DNA from: Blumeriella jaapii
Taxonomy: Eukaryota > Ascomycota > Leotiomycetes > Helotiales > Drepanopezizaceae
Reading direction: 5' to 3'
Length of the DNA: 64,000 bases
Assembly (NCBI GenBank): GCA_009599575.1
Contig: VWND01000008.1
Span: 1,302,001 to 1,366,000, forward strand
Below are positions 46,580 to 58,679 of the stretch, in pieces. The translations under genes and the position numbers were made by a program. Every line of letters begins with the position of its first letter. Position 1 is the first letter of the stretch. Below the pieces are notes generated by a model, which saw only the letters and a list, made by a program, of their open reading frames with translations, did no database searches and was not told the origin of the DNA.

Positions 46580-48584
46580 CTACGTTCGCTGCGTCACTTC
46601 ACTGATATTAGTATCCCGGTGGGCCTGGAGGATCATCATCTCGGTCTGTCTTCTGTCCTCCCTCGCCTTGTCCAAACTGCCGCCGTCTTCCTTCTGCTGC
46701 TCTTTCACGCTCCTGAACTCCAGAAAGCAGCACGCCACGACGGCCATGCCTGCCATCGGGATGGCGGCCGTGAATACTTTCTGCATCGCGCTGGCATACG
46801 CTGCGACGACTGGCGCCAACTTTTCCGCCGGAACGAATTTCCTGAAATCCGCGGCCCCGGAAGTGAGGACCACGTCGATGTTCACGCCTGGGATGTTGGC
46901 GTCGAGGAGTCTGTTCGACAAAATCGTATTGCCTACTGCGATGAAGATAGCGCCGCCGAGGGACTGAGAGGCCACAACAGCAGCGGTGCCGATAGCTGCC
47001 TCTTCCAGAGGCAGCACGATCTGGACTGCGGTGAACCCTTGTTGGATGGCCATGCCGAGGCCTGCCGACACGAGAACCTGGTACCCGATCCACCTCCCCG
47101 TCGATGTATCTGGACCGATGGTGCTGAGGAAGTATGAGCCGATCGTCCCAATCGTCGTCCCTATCACGGCGGGGATGATGAAGTAGCCATTTGCCGACAC
47201 GAAGATGCCGGCCAGGACCGAGAAAATGGCGTTGGCGAGCACGTAGGGGATCATGTTCACGCCGGACTGAATCGCCGAGGCGTTTTCTATCGCCTGGAAC
47301 CAAGTGGGGAGGTAGAAGTTGTGGATGAGGATGGCCGCGTAGAGGAAGAAGGCGGCGGCGCATGATGCAGCAACGGTTCTCTGCTTGAGGATTCTGGGGG
47401 GGATCAGAGCCCCCTCGGCTTTCCACCATTGCCACAGGCAGAAGATCGTGAACGTGCCGCCCGCGCCAGCGAGAAGGCCGATGACCTTCGCGCTGTTCCA
47501 GGGAATCCGCTCTTCGGTGAACTGAAGGGCGAGGAACAGCATGACGAAGGCGCCGAGCAAGATCACGTTCCCAATGAGGTCGAGCTCGAGAGCGCGGTAG
47601 AACAGAGACTTGCCCATCAAGGCATGCTTCTTGGGCGGATGGAAGAAGAAAATCATGGTGATGAAGGTGACGCCCCCGATGGGCAGATTGACGTAGAAGC
47701 ACCAGCGCCACGTTACGAGGTCGGTGAAAACACCTCCCAAGACAGGGCCGGCCGTGGCTCCGACTCCAAACCTGCGGGAGTCAGCTGGAGGATTCACAGA
47801 GAGCGTGGGAGGCATAGACTTGCATCAATCCAACGACCGCGGTCAACATCGGCCGCTTCGGGAGTGGCACTGCGTGAGACACCACACGAAACTGCCCGTC
47901 AGCATGCCAGCACTGCCCAAGCCTTGGACGGATCGTCCGATGATCAGGACCACCGAGTTGGGCGAGAGCGCACAGAGGAGACTCCCGGCCTCGAAGATGG
48001 CGAGCGACGACAAGTAGGCCCATTTCATGTCGAAAAGGGTGTAGATGCGGCCGTAGAGAGGTTGGAATGCGGACGCAGTCAGCAGGTAGGCAGAGCCATA
48101 CCACCCGATATCATCATAGGATTTGAACTCATTCGAGATGAAGGGGATCGCCTGGTTCCGAGTCAGCTTCCAGCCACTCACTCCGAAAGTTGGGAAGCCA
48201 TTCTCATACCGTTGTGATGATCGTGCGGTCCAGTGAGATCAAAAACACACTGAACGCGATGCCCACGACGAGAACGAAAAGCGCCAAAGGACCTGGATAT
48301 CTCGTCTCGTCCTCCTCGCCGGTCTCTGGCCGCATTTCGGGCTTGACGAATCCGTCGTCGTCGTCGAGGCCTCCAATCGCTTCTTGGTCTCGGCTCTCGC
48401 GATACCCACGACCATCGTGGTATTCGTGTCCACCCTGGCGACTCCACATACTGCCCCTCTGGTCTTTGAAAGGAACATCGTCGTCGATGTCCGCTGACTG
48501 TCGCATCAAGGCCGGATCACTTTCCGATGTCGTATCCGCGTTGGGAGCCTCCGTCCTCGTATTCGCGCTTGGTTCAGCCACCAT
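46580..48584 (-). CDS. DHA2-type MFS drug/metabolite exporter, with one apparent frameshift
   Basis: Exons 48584-48210, 48151-47824 and 47771-46580 give about 631 residues, right for a 14-helix DHA2 transporter. The N-terminal 90 residues are acidic and disordered. Helix 1 ends FLISLDRTIITT (motif typical of the family). Then come DDIGWYGSAYLLT, PLYGRIYTLF, GRSVQGLGSAGM, VPLPKRPM, GPVLGGVFTDLVTWRWCFYVNLP and the later hydrophobic helices. Intron 2 (47772-47823) starts with GCAAGT, a GC-AG intron, and splicing gives GLMFGVGATAGPVLGG, matching the family. Near 47886 one base appears to be missing (TTC then GTGGTGTCTCAC out of frame). It probably exports toxins, drugs or a secondary metabolite by proton antiport. 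A possible upstream 5' exon (acceptor near 48698) leaves the start uncertain. Confidence 0.87.
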
Positions 48585-50140
48585 CGCGTTTGCGGCGGGC
48601 TCGTCCACCCTCGTATCGGCCGGACTGCATGCGACGGGGTTCTTCAGAGATTGTTGCTCTTCGAAGATCGTGCCGTCTGTGACAAAGACTCGTTTATCTG
48701 TGAGAGCGCGGATGTCAGATTTGTGCGTGCGTCGGGCACTGTTTTGGCGGCAGATGGCCGCGTTGAGTGATGATCGCGAGCCTATGTGAGAAATAGGGGG
48801 CCCGTCGCATCGACGACATCGTTAAAGACGGCCTGGATGTTTTTAGAGAGGCTGTGTTGAGATGGGGATCTGCGAGGCTTTTGCTCGTCCATCGTTGCGA
48901 GCTTCTTGGCCGCGAGTCGATGGAGAAGAGAGGCGGAATGCCCTAAGCGCCCAATGAGCTCGGCGGTGGAGACGTAACTTTCGAAGGAAAATATATGAAA
49001 AAGAAAAAACAATATCAAATGAGTGGTGGTGGCCTGCGTGAGAAGGGAAGAATGGCAGGCGATAAGCGAGAAGAGAGTAAACGAATGTTAGAATGGCAGC
49101 CGCCGGGACAAGAAACAGTCAAGCAAGACACATGCGTACGGCTGCATTGAGCGCACGCATCATACTTATGACCTTCGACTGAACGACGAGCGAGCACCAG
49201 CTCCTCTCCAAAACCTTGTCGGTCATCGCTCATCTGCCGCCCGACTATATTATTAGATGGGAACGGATATCGAAACCCGTGCACCTCTTCCAGTGCGGCA
49301 TCGAGTGGTGCAGAGCCATAGCCCCGGCTGTTGGCTTGTGCGAGGAAGTCCTTGCCAAAGCCGCAAAAGAAAAAACATCTCATCGGGCCGCAAATCAATA
49401 GACTTTCAACTAGTAGTAATTGCATTCAGGACGTATCAAGGAGCCTCTAGCGTGGAACGCGCGTTTGAGCGAATCACCAAAGCGCCGACTCGGACTGGCG
49501 TGGGTGTTGGAGCCCGGAGCGCTCCTCCGTTCGAGGGCGCATAATGGCGAATTTAAAATAAGATGAGAGAGTTGGGCCTGACTTGACGTGTCTTGATAAC
49601 GATGAAGTGATGTGCGCGAGGCTGGGAGAGCGGAAAGCTCATCCCGAGAGCCTCCAGAAGAGCGTGAAGAAGGTTCTGGCGGTGAGCTCATTGACATGTG
49701 CACTTCGACGAGCGCCTTGAGGGGACAAGCTCAAGTTTCAATCACGCGCTGGCCCCGAAGTCTTCACCGAATGTAGCCAGTTGGTACTGTACAGTACAAG
49801 GTGCTAGTGCGAATGCGAATGCGTAGCAGCCGACGCCGTGCTGAGTGATCGTGCCACAGTACTGTACAGAAAGTCGCACTTCACTGAGGGTGTGATCTCG
49901 TATGAGAAACTTGATTGAATGTAAAATCTAAGGATGGATATCTCTAAGCGCCATGACAAACGACACCGAACAAGCAAGACAGAGATGATTAAGATATGGG
50001 CTCCCTTCCAGTACGCCAGCTGAACAAGGACAGTAGCCACGCCTACGGTGCTCGCGCCGTCTGTGAGAGTAAGGAAAATAGACATTATAAGATGTGACCT
50101 GGCGTCAGGTGTGCCAGCTGAGTGAAGGTGGAAGCAAGGC
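48585..50140. other. Intergenic DNA, possible 5' exon of the MFS gene
   Basis: On the minus strand, DNA between about 48698 and 48585 is open in the MFS frame after a good CTCACAG acceptor. A short frame starting at about 48892 (MDEQKPRRSPSQHS) lies further upstream, but no donor joins them. A GTACTGTACAGTAC palindrome lies near 49786. Confidence 0.35.
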
Positions 50141-51299
50141 CTACGATGCCCGCACCGTCGGTATGTTTTCCGAGCGCATCTTTCTCGCCCGAGAACTCCA
50201 TCTCGAGAGCTTGCTGTCCTTGGGCGCGAGCGTGTAAGCGACTCGCATTCCGCGCTGTCGCTCGGCCTCTATCAATTCCAGATCGGTGGCCTCCACGCTT
50301 TCGGCAACGTCGATACCGGAGTCAGAAGACGCGCATGAGCTCAGCGGATTCCCCTCGCTTCCTCGAGGAAGAGCCTCATCCAGGCTGGTGCAAGGAAGCA
50401 GCCCCGATTTCAAGAGCATGAATGCCGGGGGAATGGTCCGTCGACCTTGCTTGAACACGCATTTACTCAACGCGGTTGCAACGACGGCTTCGTTGCTGCT
50501 CTCGCTGTGGACGTTCAGCTTGTCGTCTTGGCACTGGGCGAGTTGCGCTCGCGAGTTTTGTTGGGGGTATAAGGTGTACGTCCTGGGCAAGACGGCCCCC
50601 TTGCGAACGAAGTGGGTGACGATGTAGATCCACTTCTCATCCCAGGTGAGAACGCGGGTCCACATCTCGTACTCTTCGTACGGCTTCAGTTCCTTCTTAA
50701 AGGAGCAACTCACAGCGCCTAGGGCAAGATTGAAGACAGACCGGTTGCCTTTGTTGATCGCCGCCGTGCCTCCGCGCATGTACTCGAAGCCAGTGGAGAA
50801 GAGCGTGCAGGCCAGATGCGTACGAGCAATGTCGACGTCGGAGAAATACGAGGAATTCGATTCTGTGAAGGGGTTAGATCGGATGTGATGCCAAAGAGGA
50901 CATGTCACTGACTGTGAAAGTTGAGATCGATTTCCATGAGCGGGGCATGGTTGGTGGTAATGAGTGGTTGAAAGAGCTGCGCAGAGGTTGGAGGAGACTT
51001 GGGTCTCTGATTCCGGGTGCAGAATCTAAATGCATTTGCGAGTCGCACCTGGAAGTTGTCAGAGAATGTTGGCCAAAGAGAGAGGGGACAAGACTGACAT
51101 GCCAAATGAGGGGTATGTTCTTCAGGTTTCCGAGAACCAGCAAGATCGTGATGAGCCTCCCTATCGTGATGAATGACCATACTTGAGACAAAAGCTGCGT
51201 AGTAAGAACCCAAGCCGCCATAGACGAGGCAAGAGGCTGGGGGGTGGTCAACTGCAAAGGAGCCGCATGAGGCACGCTTGAGATGCTAAAGTTCGACAT
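50141..51299 (-). CDS. Thioesterase-like (hotdog, THEM6-type) membrane protein
   Basis: Exons 51299-51099, 51048-50913 and 50862-50141, with two 50-bp introns (both GTCAGT donors), give 352 residues. The N-terminus has one hydrophobic segment (SQVWSFITIGRLITILLVL) and then LKNIPLIWHVRLANAF. The central block HAPLMEIDLNFHKSNSSYFSDVDIARTHLA, then YEEYEMWTRVLTWDEKWIYIVTHF, is the 4HBT-like hotdog signature of the fungal thioesterase-like family related to animal THEM6, often labelled 'capsule polysaccharide biosynthesis protein'. The C-terminal 130 residues are variable. It probably hydrolyses an acyl thioester at a membrane, but substrate and reaction are unproven. It lies between an MFS exporter and a fatty acid elongase. 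Confidence 0.82.
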
Positions 51300-54200
51300 C
51301 ACGGATCACAGAAGATAGGGAGCCTGCAGAGAGAGTGGACAATGTTCATCAGACAGATCAAAAGAGCGCGCGTCGAAGGAGTGAAAGTGATCATAAGTAG
51401 ATGCTTTTGCAAAGCGCGGCCAGATTGAAAAAGCTTAAGCCGCCACGGACTTCGTCATACGGCGATAGATTGGGAGCAGAAAGACATCGTACTGTAGATT
51501 GTGAAAACTCAGACAGCCATGCCAACGATGAACCTGGACATTCCAGGATAGCTTGATACGAGTAGCATTAAGGATTAATGCTCAATGCGTCGAAAGCTTA
51601 ATCCCATCCCTGCCATTGCAACTTTTCTTTTTTGGATCTGAAACTTAAACCAACGACGTACAGTACATCCGACCCGATCCAGACAGAAGTTTCTTTTGGA
51701 GATGTGAGCTCGTCGCCGCCCGCTGGGGCTCTAACGCAAGCACAGCACAATGCACCATCAGGCCCATAGCCCTTCCAATCTACGATACAAGGCCTAAGCA
51801 GCAATTTGACGTTCGGCTCGATACAAGACGTCGGCCGAGCGATCCAAAGAGTCAACCTTCCATTTGCCGGCTCGGGTGCGCTACAGAGTCGAGATGCCGT
51901 GCGTGGCAGCGCTCAATTTGTCATGATAGAGTTTTGTAAGAATAGAACACCGCCTAGGCGCACAATAGAGACACTAGAACATACATCGTATATGTACTAT
52001 CCCCTCCGCAGGACTGGCCAGAACCTTGCGCGCACAGCCATCTTACCGCCGCGGCCGCATCTGGTGGTGCATAGCATCGATATCGGTTGCTTGATATACA
52101 CGAAAAGACGAGGCGTCGCCGTCGCCGTGAGTTTTTCCTGAAATTCAAAACTTGATGCAAAGATACGTGATCGGAGTGAAGCAGGCTTTGAGATGTGCTG
52201 TAAAAGCATCGTCGAAAACGAAGCGGGCCGACACGCTCGCTGCTTTCGGGACTGTAGCCGCCATTTTGAACAAGACTTGGAAATGGCCTCGAAAGCTACG
52301 ATTATTAAAATCTAGAGTTACTACCGCCAGATGCGCGATAGCATTCGGGCGATATAACAAGCGAATCATCACCGTTTTCTCTTACGAAACTACAAAATAT
52401 GGCAACTGAAATACCAAATCGTCGACCCCTTCAAGCTTCGCTTAATCCGTTTATTTTGCACCGATGATTGGCGCCGCGCTCCATTCACAAACACCTCCAT
52501 TGGCATTGCCCCAAGTTCCAACACGCAAACGCGAATCTCAAATGCTCGTGCGATAGGCGCAAAGCACTTTTGCATATCGTACGCTGCCAGAAATCCCGGA
52601 AACGCTTCCGGTGCTCGCCGAAAAAGCCTAGCGACCCCTTATTGTCGGATACCCAAGCTTTGATGTCCAGTACCTCCGAGGTTTCAGCTCGGACGACTTC
52701 GTCAAACTGCGGCTCGCCACCGAGTTCTACTCATCGTTTTGTTTCAGAGAGCTTTCAGAGTAGCGTAGTGCCGTCCCAGTGCATTATTTTCAACTATTCT
52801 ATTAATACTGACGTTCGCTTGCGTTTTGATTTAGATACACAACTCGGTTTTGTTTGTTTTCTTGTTTCGGTCTGCTTGTAAAAGCTTGCTTTGACGGTCG
52901 TTACCATTCCACAATATCTAGGTAGCTTTAACAACTATAATTATCTTTTCGTAACATCGAAGATAATGTTACAAATTCCACAGAAAACCATCCTGCTTGT
53001 AAAACAAAAGCTTAACTAGCGGACATTGGTTACATCTTTCTTCAAGTAACCGCTTTTCGGGATTTTTTGTTTACACACGAAAATGCCCAGCGTAGCACGT
53101 TTCCAATGCCGTACGGGAAGCCTAAGGCTGCGCAGATTCACCGCCCTCTCCAGACGTTAAATAATATCATTGTTATGATAACCATTCCCTCCGTCTCCTC
53201 CCCTGAAAAAAGGGTAAATCTCTGTGCTGGCCGAAACCGCAGGGTTGCGGATTTCATTATCACACAGTGCTTGATCATAGAGGGCTCTTCGCTAATATGA
53301 CTGGTTGAGACTGCCTGCCTGTCCAGGGAGTGACCCTTTGTTCAGGGTCTAGAACGTATATTAGCACATGTTAGAGGACTCCAGAACAACTTAGTATCCT
53401 TGCATGTTGAAACTGCACAGACTGGCAGCTTTGACTTTCCGCCTAGCTTGGATACTATGGAAATTATGTGTACTGTGTATACGATATTTCAAGGCGAAGA
53501 AACCATGCAGGCTGGGACCTTATCGCCCCGGGAGCTGAACTTCCAGCCCCGGTTTTTCTGGCACTTCTCAGAAAAAGCAGTGACGTCGTGGTGTTCATTC
53601 ATTTCCAGTACGCCTTCTCCTTTGTTTTGGTGACTGGAAGGGTGGAAGCGTAGCCGAAGCATATGATCGGGTAGGAAGTAGTTGCTGTAGATCTTGACCA
53701 TCAGATCCCTCGGGACGCAGGCCATGAAAAGGGGCCAGTTTTACTTCTTTTGAATGATTGGCCAGGTGCAATTGTTCGCACTGGCTACAGAATGCTATGG
53801 TCGCCTGTGCATGCGGGTCGCTTCCTTCAGACTTGCGCTCTCAGGATAATGTACATCGATGTCGGCCAATGCGTGGCGACGCCCTGATATCGATTAAGTT
53901 TCTTTTCCTTCGATTGTGGACTTTCCATCGAGAGCTTTTGCCCTGCTGGTCGGCGGTGAGCTGAATCGTCGGTACGATTGTTGGTGCCCGCGGTGGCCTG
54001 GATCCGGCGGCTGGGGTGCTATTGCTTTGGCTTTCTTGAATCGTGTTCTTACATACACAGTACATCGTAAGCTGATCCTAGGCCATCTGGATCATGTTTT
54101 CCGATTCATCGGCATCGTTTGGATAGCGGTGATATCATCTTTTGAAGTATAGACGTGGCTGTTGTTTTGCTTCAGTTATTGTCGCGTATCTAGATGATGT

Positions 54201-54762
54201 CCATGAGAGAAGACATCGGTGACATCAAAATGCGGGAAGAGATCAGTTGCACTGTGTCGGTTTGTGTTAGTGAAATTGATTGATTCGAACGTATGACATT
54301 GCTGATAGCTTGGAATGGCTGAAAAGAGTGGCATCGCAAGCTGTGCTCTTGAAGTTGCGTTGTAAAGTCTCTATAAGGGTCCTCTCGTCTGCCACGAGGC
54401 ATGGGAGCTCATCGCTGCTCAAAAAGATTCGACCAGCCAACGAAGAAATACGTACTCTATGAAATACGTACTTTATGGACAGTCTCACTTAAGCGCTCCA
54501 TATCGGCACTCTGCTTGATTCTTGTGAAAACTGCATGAATACGCCATTACTCGCGATCCCAATTTCACACGAAGAGGTAGGCATTAAAGTATTAACGATT
54601 GATCTTTGTTTCTCTACAATTATTTTCCAAAGAAGTTCCGCTGGGGACTGTGACAAAGCGAAGATAGTACCCTGAACATTAGGAAACCCAGTCATTACTC
54701 CGACCCAAACATTCTATGCTTGCAATTCTGCGCTGTACTGCCCGCGAAACCAATCTATCCCA
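51300..54762. other. Long gene-free region
   Basis: About 3.5 kb without a supported gene. Parts of 52250-53300 are AT-rich and frame-poor, and may be old repeat remnants. No terminal repeats or transposase motifs were found. Confidence 0.45.
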
Positions 54763-55886
54763 TTAGAAAAACTTTCCGCCCGCACTGATGTTCTGCAGAC
54801 CACTATTGGCAGCCTGCACCGCTATGCTGGCTTTCTGTGCCGTCTCCTTCATCGACGGCACTTCGGTTTTCTCCATTTTGAGCTCAGCCTTCAAGGCAAT
54901 CTTGGCCGACGACCCTTTATTCGACGATTTCTTGTAGGTAGCGACATAGAAGGAAATGAAAAGGAAGAGGTAACTGCTCAGGATCACGTCGCCTGCGATT
55001 GCAGAGACCGGCGAGCCAGAGCAAGTACCGACGTGGGGCAGTTGCGGCGCGAATTCCGAGGTGAAGTAATCCCAAGAAGCGAAGTAAACAAAGCCTGCAG
55101 GAACATGTTAGATTGAGCTTCCAAAATCCAGATTGATCAATCCTTACCCAGATCAATCACGAATTGAGTGATTTGCAAGCGGGTGATCCACTTCTTCCAG
55201 GTTACACGAATCCCGCGCGCTGACTGGAAGTAGTACCAGTACATGACAACATGCACAGACAGGTTGAGAGTGATGGGAACCCATGACACGGATGTGTGGC
55301 CTATCAACTGAGTATAACAGAGGAGTGCGGTCGCAGGGTGGTGGTAGCAGTGAAGAAGCGTCAATGGTTTCTTCTTGACCATCAAGAACACCGTGTCGAT
55401 GAGTTCGACGTATTTGACAAGGTAGTTCAGCTACAGATTATCAGCTGTGAAGCCCGGTCGTCATCGGGGAAAAGAAAGTCTTACGTAGTAAAGGATGACC
55501 AGTTTGTCTGTCCATCCGCTTGCACCACAGATGTTGTCGTATAGACCAGATCTCCACAGGCTGGGAATCAGTTGCTCGGCAAACAAAACAAGCAACGCCC
55601 CGCTGATGGCCGTGAGCATGAAGTTGTGCACCTTGAAAAGGCCGTTCAACTTCAATGGCTGCCGGTTGCGCATCAACTCGCGCCCGCCAAAAATCACCAC
55701 CACATAGAGGATGATCATGGAAACCGTCTCGGTCAAGGTCGAAAAGGGAGTCTCCTCTGGGACGAATCTAAACTTCTCGGCGGGGTAACCCATGACCGAA
55801 GTCCAGAGCCTGTCGAAATTCGCCCATGGTGAAAGACTGATAGGAATTACAAGTGGTATACGGGAGAAAGTACTCGAGAGAGACAT
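54763..55886 (-). CDS. ELO-family fatty acid elongase (3-ketoacyl-CoA synthase)
   Basis: Exons 55886-55485, 55430-55148 and 55094-54763 (introns 54 and 53 bp, GTAAGA and GTAAGG donors) give 338 residues, normal for ELO proteins. It is a multi-pass ER membrane protein. The catalytic HxxHH is LHCYHHPAT (His161, 164, 165), preceded by the signature [19 protein letters not shown] and followed by [14 protein letters not shown]. The C-terminus is a Lys-rich cytosolic tail. ELO enzymes condense malonyl-CoA with acyl-CoA in the first step of long-chain fatty acid elongation. The chain-length class cannot be read from sequence. It is divergent from the P450 gene at 57060. Confidence 0.95.
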
Positions 55887-57059
55887 AATTGCGGTGTTTT
55901 CCAAAAACAAAGTCAAGAAAGAATGAGAGGCTTGTGGTTTGCGAGAAGGGGGTCTGGAAGACTCTTTTGTGTACGGAATTCTCAGAGCTTATTAACCTCC
56001 ATCACGGACATGATTAACATTGATCAGCATCAGGAACCCTTGCGCAAAGAATCTCATTTCCATACCAAATCGGTACAATCCCTGTGCCAAGTAAGAGCCA
56101 ATTCGGCATATCATTGTCGACGTCTAGATGGCGCCCAGAGCTCGAGAGCCTAGCGGCAAGACATCTGCGAATCGGAAAGCGGCGGCCTTTGTGACTAGTT
56201 TTCTGGCGAAGATTATTCTGGTAGTAACTTAAATATAGAACAGTCCTTCGGGATGAGAATCTGCAAGTGCTTGACGTTTATGCAAAGCATGCCCTCGATC
56301 AGACATTACTTCGTATTCGCGGCCTCGGGACACTAAGGCGAAACAAGTCTATCAGAGACCACGCAAAGCCAGCAGCCCGTGGGATTTTCTATAACAGGGC
56401 TTTAATAAGAAAGTACTTAAGGTTATCGAATATTGCATATTGCTCGGCCCCCCACAGACATGCATCGATGTTTCTCTTGATCTTTGACGAGGCGCAGAAG
56501 GCAATGCCTCAGATAAGGCCCGGGCATCTTGAGTTTTGCTACCAGCCTAGATGTCAATGCACGCTCCGAGGCGGCAAGTACGGGAGATTTTCCTTGCGAA
56601 TTCGTCCCGGATGTTAAAAAAAGATAGTGATACGAAACTGTCCTGCACGCTTGGGGGCTCCCGATGATAATACGAACTTAGCTTTCCATCCATTGTTTCA
56701 ACCCACAATATTTTTCATCGATGCGTTTGCCAATGCCCCTTGAGTCAAGGTCAGGGTTCTATCCAGGTCTGACGCGAGCTGGCCCAGGATCGGGCCCCGA
56801 AAAATTCCTTCCCTGGGGCTCTGGGATGCTCTGGTCGAGCAATGGCAATCCTAGTGCCGACGCTTGATTCACGAATGCGAGTTCCATACGATATGGTGTG
56901 GATCTAACCCAGAGATTTCCTGCATTGATGTCAGAGAGCCTTAGGCTAAGGCCTCTTGCTTCCTACAGTACAACGAATGTTTAGCCTTTATAACAACACA
57001 AGGAGCTGCCCATTGTGAAGAACTCAACCCTCCAGTCTTTTCTATTCTCGACCAACAAC
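55887..57059. promoter_or_regulatory. Divergent intergenic region between elongase and P450
   Basis: The 1.17-kb gap between two outward-facing genes has no convincing coding frame. It may hold shared regulatory sites. None could be named. Confidence 0.35.
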
Positions 57060-58679
57060 ATGACTTTCCAGTTCGGATTGCCCCATCTCGTGGGAGCCGC
57101 CCCGATTGCGGCCTTTTTTATCTCCCGAGTCGTTTCATATTCACTTATTGAGCTTTTGCCCTGGATCTACTTGACAACGATTCCTCTTTACATTACCATC
57201 TACCAAAGTTACATCTACCCGTTTTACATCTCTGACCTCCGACACATTCCCACGGTTCCTGGCTACCCACTCTGGGGCCAGTTCTTCACCATCATCACCC
57301 AAGAATGCGGTGTCGCCCAACGGCAATGGCACAAAGAACTTGGAACCACCATTCGGTACTTCTTTCCATTCGGCTCTGAGCGTTTGTCCGTGGCGGACGA
57401 CAAATCCATTCATCAAATTCTAGTCAAGAACACCTACAACTACCCCAAGCCCACTAGAGTGAGGCTCTGGTTGAATCGTGTTCTAGGCGATGGCATCCTT
57501 CTGTCCGAAGGCTCATCTCACGTTCATCAGCGGAAAGCTCTGGCTCCTGGATTCTCAATCGGATCGATTCGCGCCCTTGCACCTGTCTTTTGGCAAAAAT
57601 CTCTCCTCTTGTCTCGACTTTGGAAAGAAGAGATGGATGAAGCGCGCGTTACCACCAAGTGCTTCGAAGCTCTCGAATGGCTCAACCGCACCACACTTGA
57701 TATCATCGGCCAAGCTGGATTTGGAGCCGACATCAACTCTCTTGAGCATCCGGAAGCGCCTCTCCGAGAGGCTTACCGTCTCGTCTTCTCTTTCGACCTT
57801 GCATCACGGATCGGTCACGGCCTGCAAGCGTTCCTGTCGAGCACCAAGTACCTCCCCGTGAAATGGAATCGAGACATGGAGCATGCTCGGGGTATCATCC
57901 TGAAGATCGCGACCAAGATCATCGCCGAAAAGGAAGGCCAGGCCGCGGCGAAGACCAACCACAAAGACATCATCGCGCTGATTTCCAAAGACAATCTCAA
58001 GAGAAAGGAGGTTGGGGAGCCCGGACTTTCGTTCGAAATCATGAGGGATCAAGTCATGACTTTCCTAGGCGCTGGCCACGATACCACTGCGACTGGCCTT
58101 GCGTGGACCCTCCATCTGCTTTCGAAGTACCCCTCCGTCCAGAGCCGTCTGCGCGCGGAGATCAAAGAACACATGCCCTTCCTCTTCGACCCAGAGACGC
58201 GCTACGACGAGGCCTCTCTCGCCAAAGTTGATGCTGATCTCCTCCCATATCTTGACAATGTGTGCCGCGAATCCCTGCGCTACATTCCGCCCATCCCCAT
58301 GACCGTGCGCATGTCTATTGCCCCCGACACCATCGGCGAGTACAAAATCCCGGCTGGAACGACCATCTACATTGTTGCCAACGCTATCAATCGCTTGCCG
58401 ATCTATTGGGGCCCAACCGCTGATGAGTTCGACCCTGATCGATGGGATAATCTGCCGGAGACTTACACTACCAATGCCTTCATGACCTTCTTGCAGGGTC
58501 CAAGAGGCTGCATCGGACGCAAGTTCTCCGAGACAGAGATGAAAGTGCTGCTGTGTTGTTTGTTGAGCATGTATGACTTTGGGATGGACAGCAACGTGAT
58601 CGATCCGGAGACCTTGAAGATGTGGAGGTTAGTTCTGAGGCCGAGGGATGGTATGAGCTTGAAGGTTAAGATGTTGTAA
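57060..58679 (+). CDS. Cytochrome P450 monooxygenase
   Basis: An intronless gene of 539 residues. The first ATG at 57060 is chosen because the frame's earlier start is GTG. Hydrophobic segments in the first 80 residues anchor it to the ER, followed by the proline hinge IPTVPGYPLWG. The I-helix oxygen-binding motif AGHDTTA is near residue 338, ExxR (ESLR) near 402, the PERF-like FDPDRW near 458, and the heme loop FLQGPRGCIG with its cysteine thiolate near 482. It resembles microsomal CYP4-like and other group I fungal P450s. Substrate unknown. It is divergent from the elongase and 2 kb upstream of a second, different P450 on the same strand. Lack of introns contrasts with most neighbours. Confidence 0.94.
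   Translation: MTFQFGLPHLVGAAPIAAFFISRVVSYSLIELLPWIYLTTIPLYITIYQSYIYPFYISDLRHIPTVPGYPLWGQFFTIITQECGVAQRQWHKELGTTIRYFFPFGSERLSVADDKSIHQILVKNTYNYPKPTRVRLWLNRVLGDGILLSEGSSHVHQRKALAPGFSIGSIRALAPVFWQKSLLLSRLWKEEMDEARVTTKCFEALEWLNRTTLDIIGQAGFGADINSLEHPEAPLREAYRLVFSFDLASRIGHGLQAFLSSTKYLPVKWNRDMEHARGIILKIATKIIAEKEGQAAAKTNHKDIIALISKDNLKRKEVGEPGLSFEIMRDQVMTFLGAGHDTTATGLAWTLHLLSKYPSVQSRLRAEIKEHMPFLFDPETRYDEASLAKVDADLLPYLDNVCRESLRYIPPIPMTVRMSIAPDTIGEYKIPAGTTIYIVANAINRLPIYWGPTADEFDPDRWDNLPETYTTNAFMTFLQGPRGCIGRKFSETEMKVLLCCLLSMYDFGMDSNVIDPETLKMWRLVLRPRDGMSLKVKML

Noticed and set aside
46608..47711. 367-codon minus-strand open frame in a second phase
   Set aside because: Out-of-phase shadow of the MFS exporter. 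Arg/His/Pro-rich with no helices.
52145..52410. Coding frames in the 51.3-54.7 kb gap
   Set aside because: Short basic frames with no start context, splice signals or known motifs. Composition drifts to AT-rich decay.
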